64,000 bases of DNA, from NCBI GenBank assembly GCA_017590115.1, contig JAGGNK010006448.1, forward strand, positions 5,315,595 through 5,379,594, given 5' to 3'. The notes beneath the pieces were generated by a model. It was not told the DNA's origin. It searched no databases and saw only the letters and a list, made by a program, of their open reading frames with translations. This document shows positions 1-13,700 of this stretch, in pieces. Both the position numbers and the translations under genes were made by a program. Each line of letters begins with the position of its first letter. The first letter of the stretch is position 1. This DNA comes from Montifringilla adamsi. Taxonomy: Eukaryota; Chordata; Aves; Passeriformes; Passeridae.

Positions 1-3000
1 ACACCTGGCTCCATTAAATAGAAAAAAACATTCTTCCTAAAATACAGTTTTCTATAAAGCAGAATTATTAAAAGAAGTAAATAGTAGGCAGATTGTGAAA
101 TTACTATAAGATCACAGAGGTGTACAGATGTATAAATGAAGTACTACATTTTATGAGCAGACTTTGTGGTGCCATTTTGTTGGATTTGAGTCAGAAAGAG
201 CCATTTCGGTGCATTCAGGAGACAGGAAAAGAAACCTCCATCAACCCAGAGGCTAGCAGAAAATTTTCTTCAGGGAAAATGTATCCACTTCTCATGACTC
301 CCATTTCAGTATTTAGTTTAATGCACATCATGTATTTGGCTTCTGTCTGTGGTTTTCTTTCCCAGCATAATTTTTGCAACAGATTTGCCCTGAAGCATTA
401 ACTACCCTTGATAGTTTTCTCTCTTACTGTGTGATTACTTGCTTAGCATAATGACATTTATGCTTTTTTATATTAGTATGGTGTCACAGGAACTACTGTC
501 AAAAAGTTGAATTTAATGCAATATGATAATATCAGTAATGGTAAGAACATATAGAATGTTAATGTAGCTACATTTCAGGTGTCCTGAGCGACCTTTCAGA
601 ATTTCCATGCTTTATTTTAGACAGAAAATGTTGACATGGCATTTAAAAAAAATCAGATCTGTAGTATGAATATAACAAAACACAGCTGAACAAAATTTCC
701 CAACAGAACAATATATTGTTTTTAGAATGAATTGTACAAAAATCCCCAATATCTCATTAAAAATACTAATTTTATCTATGTTCTCCTAATGCTAATCTGC
801 CTTACTATGACATCAAATTATAATTATCTTCATTCATAAACTGTATATTAATATACGTTATATTTCAGCACATATTTCCTCCTGTAGTCTTCATTATGCT
901 TCTATTATAAATTATGCATTATGTTATATATTTTAAAAATTGAATTATTTTATATTATCAGAATACATTTTTTCAAGAGTCTCTTGAGATCAGGTCACTT
1001 CTTTTATTTATTGGCAAATTCTTTACTTTTCGCTCAAACACACGATGCATTAGTTTTATTAACTGGAATTTGAGGTGACCTAAATTCAAATTGCTGACCA
1101 TTTATTATGAGACTTTGTAGCACAATAATATTGAACATTGCTCTACCACCACTTTGATTTTATTAATGTACTAAAACCATGAAAGAATTCTGGAGTATGG
1201 ATAATTTTTGAATCAATAACTACAACTGACAGTGAAGAAGTTTTAGGTTTTTACTGTTCTGGGCAGTGAAAAGTTTAAGCAACATTACAGCAAAAAATAA
1301 ACCAGCATAATACTTATATTCTTTTATTTACTATTGATTCATATTAAAAATAATGCAGTGAGGAAGCTACTAAAAGACAGGAAGGCAGTCTTTTCTTTAA
1401 AAAACACTGAGCAGTTAAATTGTATAATCCCACTAAATGTTTTGAGTAAATCTTCATATAAATTCAGGGATTAAGTGAGAAACAAATGAATTTATGAATA
1501 TTTTTTATTCTCTTGTCAGTAGCAAATATTTCCTCAACACATGCTACACAAATACAGAAAGAGTCCTTCTCATAAATAAGCCGTTGAAATTCTGTTCTTT
1601 TACATAATAGAGCTGGATTAGTTCTGTTCTTCTTAGTCTCCAGGCCCAGGGAAATGCAAATGCACATGTGGGTGTCTAGCTCATAAGCTATACTTAACTG
1701 TATTTAAGAGGTCATATAAATGTTATGTTAAAATTTCATCAGCTTTCACCATTTAATACCACATTATTAATATGAATGCTGATAGTCTCACGTTTTTCCT
1801 AATATCAGAAAGAATCAAACACATTTACATACATTAATCACAATATTTCAGTGTTAAACTGGTTAATGTAGTTCAACTTTATTGAAATTATAACTAACTT
1901 TCAAAAATAGGGAATGCTGAATATGATAATTATAATGCTTTGAAAGAAGTTTGGAACAGCCTATGATCTCAAAGAAAAATAAAATCCACTCCTAAAATAA
2001 CTAACCTGAACAAGGTTTTCATACTTGGTAAGGATAATGAGGTTCTCAGTATATACCATCTACTTTATTAATTATGGAAAATTTCATGGTAGTTTTTTTT
2101 TTTTTTTTTAAGGCTATTAAACTGGAATATAATTAAAAATATAATAGCTGAGAACAAATGTAAATGTTTCTGGAAGTGTGAGATTAATAACTCTGGCATA
2201 AATTAACCATTATGTGGAATATATTGGTATATTTTTCACATACACCTTTCCCACCACACTTCATTTCTGATCATCAAGATCACTTCTATTCAGCACTTGT
2301 GTCTCAGCCAATTAATGAGTGGCAACTGTGTCATGTTTGTGAACAGATTCAAATAGTTATTTCAGGTATTAAGGAAATATTCTCTAGCTTTAAATCATTT
2401 AAAGTCTTGACCCAGGAATTCTGAGGTAATCACAGTGTTCTTGGGGCTTCTGTCTCTCTTTTTGTCAGCAAAAAACTGGAGCTAGCCAAATACTGTTTGT
2501 TATATTTTTCTGGTGTCTGGATGATTTATACAAATGCATTCCTGCATTTTCCTTATCATCCTTTCTGCTAACTAATTTGAATATTTCTCTTTAATTTTTC
2601 ATTATATAAATCTTAGTGAAGAAATATGGGTGCTTTAAGGCTTTTATGCACCTCATAAAAATCCTTCAATTATTTTTCATAGTACAACATCCAGAAATCT
2701 CCAGCACACCCTGCGGCTGGATCTGCATTTCAGTACATCCTGCTCTAGGCAGATTGGACTTGTTGGCCTCATTTCATTTGCAAGGAAAATATGCTTCAAT
2801 TATCTCCATGAAGAGACCTGCTAGAACATATTTTTTTATTTTCCCCCTGTGGAAGGAAATTTGCATGTGCAGTGGAGTGGTGAGCTAGCACAGTTCCCCA
2901 CAACATGGAGCTGAGACTGAAGCAAAATACACTTTGTTCCAGAAATAAAGGGTGCAGTGCAGGGCATCCTCACCTCATAGGCATTGCCTTTTACTCCATA

Positions 3001-4428
3001 ATATATATTGGATAGTTACATGTCACCATCCTGCCATAATTTTTCATGTCTCATCCTCATGGATTACAAGACTACTAATAAATTAATTGAGTTTGCATCA
3101 TGAGGTAAACAGACACAAAATTACAAAAATCACAAAACCCCCAAAAGAGAGAAAAAATTCTTCCTAAAATTGAATTATCTTATTTTTCAAAACATGTAAA
3201 TATCTAGAATTATTTACCTCTGGTCAGTGTTAATGCTCAAATAATAATTTGGAATTTTCTGAGAGAAAACCAACTATTACAGGCTAAATTGTTCAAAATA
3301 TCATCGTTTCCTTGTTTATGCAAAATTTGCATTAGAAGTGTAGCCATTACATATTTTTATATGTAGTATAATATGGGATGCTGAGCTCAGAATTAGATGG
3401 AAAATAACCAGCATAACAAGATTTCTCACGCTTCCATTTATGAGGCAGTTTTTTCACTTACCATTCAGGCCCATCAAGACATCTGCCCAGCACAGTCAGG
3501 TGGAGAGGACGCAGAGAAGTGGCAGAGCACAAGCAGGCAAATACGTATTAGGAGGACTTGTCTCCTGGCCAGAACCTTTTCCTGAGCAACTCACAGTTTA
3601 TATATACCAGTTTAATTTCATAATTTTTTAAAATACAGAAAAAGAAATTGACTACTATTTCCCCATTTTTTAGGAGATTTAGGTGAATAAAGTATTTAAT
3701 TCCCCAAATTAATATATCTAATAGGTCACACAAGTACAAATAGAATTATCCATATATTAGTATAATTCAATTAATTTGCAATTCAGCTGAGACATTGTAG
3801 ACCTTCAACAATTAACTGTTGAAATTATTAATCCATGAGGAATTCATAAATATTTTCACCTTATATGGTCACAGAGAGTTTAGAGCACATTTACAGAAGA
3901 CTCGTGGACAGCTGCCTTTTTTAGTAATGCTTATTAATTGCTGTGGTACGATAAGTTAAGCCTAGTTAACATAACTGCTACCATAAGCCCATGAAATTTA
4001 CCAGCTGTTTCTATAAGTAGCCAGTAGATGACCAGCTTCTAGTTATGAATGACAGAATGAACCTTGAATATAGGAAATGGACAGCCAAACTATACAAGAT
4101 GATCATCAAAAACAGCAGCAGGTCCAGAGCCATTTTCTTTTGACTGCCAAAACGGCAACACCAAGTCAGACTCCACTGCCTTCTGTTCTTTTGTTCTGTA
4201 CCGCTATAAAAATCTAACTCCATTTTCTGTATTGCCATATATTGGAGCCCTGAAGGAAGTAGCTTTCTCCTTAGAATTACCACTCCTTAATTCCTCTTCT
4301 CCAGGACAAACCTCTACCTCTCCATGTTTTCTGTTCTGTATTTATTCAGTTCATCCTCTAGTTGAACATAAACAAATAAGTAAGAAATTCAATTGGAGAT
4401 TCCTGTCTCAGAAGGGAGAACTTGGGAT
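1..4428. other. AT-rich non-coding stretch
   Basis: I see no gene or recognisable transposable element here. Open frames are short (at most 93 codons), unrelated to any family I know and scattered over all frames, as expected of AT-rich random sequence. There is a 17-T run at 2093-2109. A somewhat GC-richer patch around 2690-2780 has a few words reminiscent of a CR1 3' end (CTGCTCTAGGCAG, TTGGACT), but too few to call. Another unclassified GC-richer patch lies at 3460-3600. Confidence 0.7.
2093..2109. repeat. Poly(T) run, 17 bp
   Basis: Uninterrupted run of 17 T. No retroposed sequence ending at it is visible on either strand. Confidence 0.95.
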
Positions 4429-4705
4429 CATCTGGTTTTGTCTAAGATAATTTTCTTAGTTTCTGATACAGTGCTGTGGTTTTCTATGTAGTATGAGAAT
4501 AATGTTGATAATACATTGTTTTCGTTATTGCTGAGCAGTTTTTGCCCTAAATTGAGGACTTTTCTGTTTCCCAAGTTCTGGCAGTGAGGAGTTGCACAGG
4601 AAGATGGGAAGGGGCACAGCCTGGACAGCTGACCTGAGCTGGCTGAAGGGAAATTCCATGCTACAGAAGTCATGCTCAGTATATAAACTGGGGAGAGCTG
4701 GTTAT
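4429..4705 (+). mobile_element. ERV LTR fragment, 5' (U3) half, plus strand
   Basis: The segment follows, in order, words of the common avian endogenous-retrovirus LTR consensus: a start like CTGGTTTTGTCTAAGATAA, then AATGTTGATAATACA, ATTGCTGAGCAG, GGGGCACAGCC, GGACAGCTGACC, AAATTCCATG, GTCATGCTCAGTATATAAAC. The last word contains the LTR TATA box (TATATAAA at 4680-4687). Similarity stops about 20 bases after the TATA box, so the R/U5 half is missing. A purine-rich stretch (about 4411-4427) lies immediately upstream and could be the remnant of a polypurine tract of a 3' LTR, although I recognise no env or pol upstream. No protein-coding capacity. Assignment rests on remembered consensus; the exact ERV class is uncertain. 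Confidence 0.75.
4680..4687 (+). promoter_or_regulatory. TATA box of the ERV LTR
   Basis: TATATAAA in the context GCTCAGTATATAAACTGGGG, the position and wording of the TATA box in this avian LTR type. Whether it still drives transcription cannot be told from sequence. Confidence 0.55.
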
Positions 4706-6377
4706 GAGATGGGAGACAGAATAAATTTCTACAACCTTTTAAAATATATATAAAAACTGTCTCACGATATTGCCTGAAAATTCCCATGTGGTTGATTAGC
4801 TATGACAAACTCTCCACTCAATAACGTTTTTAACAATAGACCTAACTAATTTGTGCTTAAAATACTTGAAATGTAGTCCCACAAAAATTCTTTCTTGCCA
4901 ACTATGTAATTAAATAAATTTCAGGCAGTTAATTTTGTGAAGGAACTTATTCTTGGATCCTATTTTTAGTGAATTGTCACTCTAGTATATCTAGCTTGCT
5001 CAGTCTAATGCTCTGTTGTTCTCCACTTAGTCTCTATAAGAATAATTCAAAAAGATTTCTAAAATTTACAGTCAAAAAGTTTAAAGCTTTTTCAACCTAA
5101 CCTAACTACTCTGATTTTGGAAGTCAAAGTTTGCATCTTAATCCCTTATACAGACTGCTTACTAATTTACGGGAGAATTTCAAGTTGACTTCTCAAAGGT
5201 TTTTTCTTTTGGAGAGAAAAGAAAGAAAGAGAAAGAGTGATCTTGTGGAACATGGAATTAGGGATTAAGTCCCTTTTAATATTTTAATAATATAACATAA
5301 AAAATTGCATGTTGCCCCACTATTCTAAAAGACAGATAATTAGAAATAATGTTTAAAAAGTAGTTTGAAATAATACAAATAAACTGCCTCTAGGTGTAAG
5401 AATTTCCTCTTTTCCTGCAGTCACTTAAACTACTAATTATCTGGGGGAAAAAAAAAAAAAAAAGTCTGTGTAATCCTATTTCTATTCAGTAAAGTTTTCA
5501 CTGAGGGAAAGATAATGGTATACACAACTATGAGAAATTATATCTGATCCAATAAGCCTGAACTTCTGTTGTATAGAAACCTAATTCAGTTGCACAGTGT
5601 TATGCAGAAGTAAGGGAATATGGAGGAAATCAGGTGTTGCATCCCACAGAGCTCTTTCCACTAGGGGGAGATGAAACTGCATGTGAATATCAGACACTGT
5701 GATCACGTTAAAATGCTTTATAGAATAATGTACCACTACTTTCCCTGCTCTACTTTGGAATTCACAATGTACTAGATCTCTAATGTCCAATACTATCTCC
5801 TGATGGTATTTTTTGCTAAGGTTTTCAGCCTTTAACAAATATTTTGCCTCTTACTAGGCAAAAGATAACATAGAAAAAATAGTCAATATTTATGTATATA
5901 ATCAACATATACATATATCTATATATAGTCAGTATTGTGCAACTTCAGTGACATTATATCAAGCAGTAGCACCAAATATTTTTTCTTGTTTAAAATCCCC
6001 CATGTTCATAATTCTTATAAATATAGACAAAATTTTTAAGAAAGTATTAATTGTTACCAATCCATAAGTCACTTTTAATAGTTCAAGTTATGCATCATGC
6101 AGCCACTTCTATGCAATCATTTGTGTGAAATTAAGTAAGAAAGAGTTTTATTGCACAGACTTGTAACTATTTAGAGCATCTGTGAACATTGAAGAGTACT
6201 GGATTTTTAATTTCTTAGTCTGTGTTCTAAAAGAAGATACTAGCTCTAAATGCCAGACTATCTTTGTTGACAGAGAGGAAACATTATCGCTTTGTTTCTA
6301 GATTTTTTTTTTTGTCCTGCTTTGGCTACTTTTACAAGGTGGATCTAGTAAGTACACTTGTGAAATATTCTGTCTTC
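4706..6377. other. AT-rich non-coding stretch
   Basis: No gene or transposable element recognised. Contains a purine-rich GA tract at about 5213-5238 and a 16-A run at 5448-5463. Open frames here show no domain. Confidence 0.7.
5448..5463. repeat. Poly(A) run, 16 bp
   Basis: Sixteen consecutive A after CTGGGGG. No retroposon body recognised upstream. Confidence 0.95.
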
Positions 6378-6704
6378 CCCCTCCAGCCCTTTCCTTCTTC
6401 TTCCCATTAGATTTTGTTGCTAGTCATGACACAATATGGTCTGGGATATCCCTTTGGTCAGTTTGGGTCAGCTGTTCCAGCTGTGTCCCCTTCCAACTTC
6501 TTGTGGTCCTCCAGCCTCCTTGCTGGAGAGGAGGAGAGAACAAGAAGAGCAGAGAGAGAAGAGGAAGCCTTGACTCTGTGTAAGCACTTCTCAGCAATCT
6601 TTAAAATATCTGTTTACAAAACTGTTTCCAGCACAAACTCAAAGCACAATACCATAAAAGCTGCTCTGAAAAAGTTTAACTCTATGGCAGCCAAAACTGG
6701 TGAG
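6378..6704 (-). mobile_element. ERV LTR fragment, U3 half, minus strand
   Basis: Read on the minus strand from about 6704 it starts with CCAGTTTTGGCTGCCATAGA and then GTTAAACTTTTTCAGAGCAG, the beginning of the avian LTR type TGTGCTGGTTTTGGCTGG. It continues through GTGCTGGAAACAG, GTGCTTACACAGAGTCAAGG, CAAGGAGGCTGGAGG, GGGGACACAGC, ACAGCTGACCCAAACTGACC and AAAGGGATATCCCAGACCAT. It ends close to where the TATA region would be, in a purine-rich stretch on the minus strand (about 6378-6405). The R/U5 half is absent. The 137-codon plus-strand open frame over it (6414-6827) is antisense to the LTR and not a gene. Same general family as the fragment at 4429-4705 but in the opposite orientation, and noticeably diverged from it. 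Confidence 0.8.
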
Positions 6705-8054
6705 ATCTTTGTCCTTTATTCCATACTGATTATTTCATGCTCAGGTCCCATTCTATCTAAAACATCCCCATTAGGCACCACCCCCTTCTTGTCCTTTGGT
6801 ATATTTACAGAGATATCATTCCCTTAGTCGTGGACCAGTATTACAGGATATCCTATCCAAAATATACCTCAGGACACAAGAGGTGGTGCATTGCATGGAG
6901 CTACTGGGCTCCAAAACCAGCTCAGCTCGGGTCACCACTGCACTTACATTGTCTGTCCATGTACAGCACTTTCTCTAGGATAAGAAAAGATAATTGCACT
7001 CATGATTTACTTCTTTTAAATCTTTCTTATACTAAAAAGAAGGCAGACTCTGTCCTGTGTTTTTTAGGATTGCTTTTATCAGACAGCTACTTGTCTATAT
7101 ATAGGTCTTCAAACCTGTGCATTGAATGGTATAAATTCTCTAATTTCCTCATTATATTCTTTAAAAGTCTGTGAAAATATTTGGCCTCTTTAATCTCTTT
7201 TTATTTCCTTCAATACTCTAAGTTCAACAAAATTTTTTAAATGCAAGTGTTTATGTTTTGCAGTTTTCAAAAAAGTATTTTTTTTTCTTTTTTTAATGAC
7301 TTTAAGGAAGCAAATTAATTTTTTCTTCACAAAAATGTATGTTACGGGAAATATTTCCAAGTCTTAAAAGCCGTTCTATTTATATAAATTCCAGCAAAAA
7401 CATCTGATTTAAGAAAAAGGTTATTGTCCAAAGACATTAAAAAATTCTTGATCATAGGAAAATAAAAATTTTTTATTCCTAATATATATAGATTGTAGGT
7501 TGTGGCAAGTACCCACTCATGGACACTTGAAACAGAAAGACATATAGATTTTAATCAAGCTTCCTGACTTTTGAGAAACACTTAAACCCTTTTTTTTCTT
7601 ATCATGTAATCAGAGTTCAACTTCAAAATTAAATTCATTATACTCTTTCATTGCCAATCTTGGCAGCAGTATTTAATTCCTGATATTCATTAATTCTTCA
7701 ATCAATATGTTTTATTCACACAGACATTTAATTATTGGATATCTGGTAGCTTGGATGTGTTTGTGCCTGTGTGTCTGTGAGTACATGCCATTGTGTATAA
7801 AGCACATGTATTAGGATTATGTAATATAAAAGTAACAATGAGAGTAATTTTTAAAAATATCAGTCAGAAGGTCAAGCTTCAGAAATAATTTCCAGAGGAG
7901 ATTAAAGTATAGCAGGCTTTGACTACCTCTGGGAAACACTAAAACCTTCCTGCTTTGAAGAAGCTGTTTCACTCTAACCAGAGCTACAGTCACAGCCTAC
8001 AGACTACTGATTTACCCCAAATGTTCAAACCTGCAGATCAATATATTTATAAGC

Positions 8055-8117
8055 TTTCAAAAAAACCCAAGAAACCCCAAAAAACAAAACAAACAAACAA
8101 AAAAATTCAAACCCACA
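8055..8117. repeat. A/C-rich low-complexity tract
   Basis: Almost only A and C on the plus strand, with words such as AAACCCAAG, AAACCCC and AAACAAACAAACAAA. The mirror-image minus-strand frame of 76 codons is low-complexity phenylalanine-rich sequence and not a gene. Confidence 0.85.
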
Positions 8118-9890
8118 ACATGACCATGACTCTAACACACATACATTTTCTGAAAACAGAGTACACCCTTGTCTTGAAAATCCACTAAGGAACTGGAAGT
8201 AACCAGTATTCATTACATAGGAGGAGCAAGAATTGAGTAGCAGAAAAAGGAACATAAGCAGAAAAACAAGCAGATAACCTTGCCTTTGGAGTTGGATTAC
8301 TCATGTGTAAATTAAGCACATACACAAATGAGAATTTTCAGGTCTAAGGCCCTAGGCTATCATTTGTGATGTCTGATTTACAAGAATATTATTTTCTTCA
8401 TTGTGCCAATTACTTTTTTGCTCAACTTACAATAGCTCCAAAATAGATCATTAGCCAAATAGCAATTACCTTGGGCAAAGAACACCTCTTAACAATGCCC
8501 AAATTATTTGGCTCATGAAAGCAGTGCTACTTGTGAAATTAAACTGCAGCTAAAAAGGAGAGTTTAAACAAGAGGCTTACATTTTAAATAATTTCAAATG
8601 CAATTTTTTTCAAGATTAATATTTAGTTCCAGGCATGTTATAATTTCAGTATTAGCAAAATGAGATTTATATTAGTACTGAATATTTGTTTTGGAAAATC
8701 TGCTATCCTGTAAACTGAATGTACCAGCTGCTGGCTACCTGCAGTTTTGTTTTAATAAGATCATTAATTATAAAACAAGGCAAGTGCTAAAAATTCATAA
8801 TCTTAAACTAAAAATGGAATAATCAATAGAACTGCTGCATATACACCTGCCATATTCATCTAAATCTATGAATGTTTTACCATTTAAATTTAGTCATTTG
8901 TTACATAAAATAATGCTACAAGTCCAAATAACCACAAATTCTACTAAAGAATGAGCAGCAAAATTTAAAGTGTAAGCTTATAAATTAATGTATAACATGC
9001 AGAAGAATAGAATTTTTTCTGTAGTCCTTATTAAGACCAGGGCAAGTTCTTTCTGCATTAAAGCTACAGATACTTTACTGCTGAATACAGTGAAGACTAA
9101 AATGAAAATAAACTTCTGCATAAACAGAGCCAGGAGAAAAATATGACAACATTTCTGTTCCTTTATTTTATCATGAAAGCATACCAAAGGAGCCACTGTC
9201 ACTAGACCTTAGAAACCACTGACCTTAGGGCCCATAGGAGCAATGAGAACACAATTCCCTTTGATCTAAGAAAACAGATGCTAAACAAACTCATAAACTG
9301 GTAATCTGTTAATTCAAAATTAAGAGGAAAAGTCACACTCTAACCTGCACCTCAGTCACTTGGGTTCTTTGGGAGAGATTGTGGAATATAAATTTCTAAA
9401 CTTCATTTTCCTTGTTTATTCTGGAAGCCAGGAATACTTTCCTTCTAAAATTATTATCAGTCTGTCTCTCTGAGTAGTTCCTGACCCTTCTGCCCTGGCA
9501 GATCGTGGGATGAAATTATGAAGTGTCACCCTCAAGCAGGGTGAAAAAGAAAATGCATTCTCCTGAGGACTTGTCTGCCTACTTTAAGCACAAGGCAGTA
9601 AAAGAATTCTCTGCCCACCCCAGTCCTTCAGGCCTGAGGAGGGAATGCTTATCTGACAGAGAGGGAAGGAGGGAGGTTGTGGATCATGGGAAGAAAGACT
9701 TCACTATCTGGCAGTGGTACACTGAGACTCAAATTTCATTTATTCATGTCTGAGGGAAATGGCACTTAGGACTTACTGTAATGATGCTTTGGATATATTT
9801 CTTTAACGTTGTGTAATTACCACATATAATATTTAAAATCTGATTAGAATCTGGGTCAGAAAATAGTGTCAGAGGAGGGTTTCTTATTTC

Positions 9891-9908
9891 TTTTTTTTTT
9901 TTTTTTTT
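9891..9908. repeat. Poly(T) run, 18 bp
   Basis: Eighteen consecutive T followed by GCTGTTC. No flanking retroposon recognised. Confidence 0.95.
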
Positions 9909-10675
9909 GCTGTTCTATTGATTTCCAAAAGGTGAAACATTCAAACTTGTTGATTAAAATACCAGTCAATGTTTTATTTTATGTCTAGTCTTGCTTCTGT
10001 TTGTTCACATAAAGGAAAACAGCTCATGCTTGCTTTTGATTATTCTGATGGTTCTGATGTCAGCAGAACTTTGTAAAAAAAAATCTTTACTTTTTTAACT
10101 TGGACAATGAATAACCATCAAAAGTTGAATGAAAATGCAGAAGTTCTGAAGTGGTTTTTATTTTGAGCAGTTACTTTTGGCAAGTTTCAACTGACTGAAA
10201 ACATGCCATGACTGTAAATATATATAATCACCATTGAATGATAGATTTATTAAAAAAAGTCTAGAATGATAATTTTCAAATTAATATTTTTGTCCCTACA
10301 GGTCTTTTTTCTAAGAACTGTAACTAACAGAATCTTTTGGCATAAAGCTTATGGTATTCTTATTAAGGCAATTGAAAAGATTAGTGGGGTGAATAGGTTA
10401 GTGATGTGAATTCTCTTGTCAATAGTTAAATTTGGAAAGAAAAATTTAGGTACAGTTCTGCAAATAAATCTTTGCTCTCAGTTTAGTTCAATACAGTAAC
10501 TATAGAACTCATGGGGAATATCACTAACTACTGAATTAACCTGTCTTTTCATTTAAAAATTGGCTATATATGAATAATAATCTTTTAAACAGTGCTGTTT
10601 GATTCTTCCTCAGTGTTTTTCACAGGTTCTTTTCACTTGTCTACTGATAATACCAGAACTAATATATGGCAAACT

Positions 10676-10710
10676 AAAAAAAAAAAAAAAAAAAGAAAAG
10701 AAAAAAAAAA
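10676..10710. repeat. A-rich run with G interruptions
   Basis: Nineteen A, then GAAAAG, then ten A. No recognisable retroposon on either side. Confidence 0.95.
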
Positions 10711-13700
10711 GTGAAATCAATCAGACACACAGTTACATTCCCTTTTTTAAATTTTTTTGGTAATCAGTTGAAATTAAGTATCAAAACAGTGTAGCAGACT
10801 TTGTACCTAGTAAAGAAACCATATCAGAAAGAAAAAGTGAGACAAAAATTCCAAATTGATATTTTGATAAAAATAACACTTGTTACATTGAAGATCTGTC
10901 TGCTGACTCACTTTATTACTTTGAACAGTATCATAGTGCAGTATTTTCATTAAAAATTATTTTCTAGACAACATGGGTTTTTTTGAACTTGCTTGAGAGT
11001 TATTGTCAGAAATCTTTATGACCCCAGCTGCACTAACCATCTGCCAATATTATGATCAGGAATAGCTTGCTGCAGCACAAGCGTGGGAATTCCATATTGC
11101 TTGCAGAAAACCAGCAAGAGTGGGGAGTTGCCAGGTCATCTAGAGCAGATGCCTGGTGGCACCCTGCCTAGGGGTGGTAGCATGTGTTCTGCTGAGATTG
11201 AACAACCAGTTATTTCTTCCTGTTTTCCCTTCTACCCATCATATTTTTTATCTTATCTATCCTCACCTGCTCCTTTAAAATATATTCTACATATTTTCAC
11301 TTTTGTTTTTTAAATCCTATGCTTCAGGTGATAGATCACAAAGCTCTAAATCTTCCTTTTAGATCCATGCAAGTCTGATGGACCACTATACTCTTGCTGT
11401 CTTTTGTTCTCAGAGAACTTTTGTGACAAATTCACCTCAGAATGAGTAGGAGGAAAGGATTTGAGGCATGATTCTAAGGTCAAAAATGGTATAGTAATAT
11501 TTTGTTTCTGCTTGGTGCCTTGAAAATTTGTGGAGTTTCCTCATGTTCTGAAGATTTTTACCTCTTCCATACATAAATGAATGTCTGCCACAAAACAGCT
11601 CATGCTGTGAGCCCAGATCCATCTATAATGCCTGCCTGTATTATCTGCCTGGTTCCTTCTGGCCTGGACATTTGCTTTTTCTGACTCCTCTCCCAGAACT
11701 GGAAATTCATAAAGCTGTCTTTAGGTTTGTCTCATTTCACAAGGCTCATGGTTTGGGCCATCATCTGGCCACTTGTCATGTGCCTGAAGGCTGTCAGCAC
11801 AAATGTGTGGGATTACATACCGGTAGGAACCCAGTTTCTGGAGCACTGGTGAAGAATTTACCTTGCAGCATGTGACTCCTGAGTGCAGGAAGCTTCCATG
11901 ACTGCATTGTTCCTTCTTAGCTATTTTTTGGTAGCAATTGATGGGTAGATAGCCAATGCACTGGAAAACTGCAATCTAGAATGGAAAGGGGGCAGTGACT
12001 TAATGCTGTAAGGAAGATGATAAGATGAGAAAAGATACCTGGCAGGCAGGCAATGGATATCAAACTGGGCATATGAGCTGTGAGCAGATTCAGGAACATA
12101 GCAGACAAATCTATTCAACTCTCTGTGTCTGGGTCTGGTATGCAGGCACAAAGTAAACTTAATAGGCAAACATGTAGGTCTTTTGTCAAAAATCCTTCTG
12201 CCTGCCTTCTCTCTGGAACAGCTATATAATATTACTTATTCATGTTGTATTTGCCACTGAGACCATGATACCAAAAAAAAAAAAAAATGTATATAGGCTG
12301 AGCAGGAGGACCTTATGGGTGTGGGGAAGCAAATAGCTGACTTACTATGCTGTGTATTATCTTAACACAGCTAATTATTTCCTGAATAGTTTTCAGACTT
12401 TTTTGTATCCAATTTCTATCTCTAAAGATATCTAAAGATATTTTGATTCCCAGCTGTTTGGGTTACTATAGACAAGAAATATATGCTGAAATATGTCTGC
12501 AGGCTTCTAACACAAGGGCTCATTCAATACTTGTCAACAAGCAAAACTTTCAGAGCAATAATTAATTCAGTCAATACAACTATTTCTGGCTTTTAAATCC
12601 ACATTTGCTATTCACTTACATTCCTAAGGAGATTTGACATTAATTAACAACTGTTAGACTATGTACCTCAGACTGATAAATTCTGCATAATCTGAAGGGT
12701 TTTCTACATATATACATGGGTTGTGTGTCAACTATTTCAAGAATTTAATAGCCAGTAGCAAAGTAATATGAAGAGAATGCTGAAATTAGAAATTGTAAGA
12801 AGAAACATTCTATCACAAAAATATGACTTCATGTGGATTGAGCGTAGTCTTTTCTTCAGGTTTCAGGATTTATTTGCTGCTTAAAAAGGTAAGAATTTTA
12901 CAATACACAGCTATCTTGCTTTCAGAAGAAGCATGAGAAGAAAATACAAAATTAGCAGTCATGGAGTTGAGACCTTAATGACTGCATCTTCCCCCCACCA
13001 AAAAAAAAATTTAAAAAAAATTGGTAGATAGTTATTACACCATTTTACAAACTATGTTGGTTTTTATACTGCTTTATTTATATGATAAATTATTTTAAAA
13101 AGAGGAGATACTTAAATACATCTAAATGTGCCTTCAATATATTTGTAATATTTGCAAAGTTTGATTACTTAGTTCAATGCACACACTTTGTTATTTTGTA
13201 GTCTTTGTTATTTTTTAAAATAACCAAATAACTTTATCACTAACAAAATAAATAATACCAAAATTAAAATGTTCATTTAATTTGCAATGAAGCTATCAAA
13301 TCCATTAGCAATTTCGATAACTGTGTATATTGCTAGTGCAAGACTAGCAGCACTAAGACAACTTCAAAACAATATGCCAGGAATTTTTCTGAACATTATA
13401 AATTTTAACAGACTATCTTCAGCATATCAAGGCATGAGTTTTTTGTTTTTGTTTTCTTCCTAGAAGGTTTGACTATGAGGCAAAAAGAAAGAAATTTGCA
13501 CAATGAATAGATATATTCAGTAAGGAAAAATAATCTGTTATGTTCAATAACATATGCTTCATACAAATATATAGGATTGCATAGACATTTGTCTAATAAT
13601 ATATTTGAGTTCTTACTACTTTTCAAAATAAATTTCCAGTTTCAACTATATACTGTTAATGCCATATGAGGATTCTATTTTTTTTTTTTTGAGACACCTC

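Noticed and set aside
2690..2780. Possible CR1 3' remnant
   Set aside because: Only two short word matches (CTGCTCTAGGCAG, TTGGACT) and no consistent order beyond them.
6414..6827. 137-codon plus-strand frame
   Set aside because: Antisense to a minus-strand ERV LTR; no domain.
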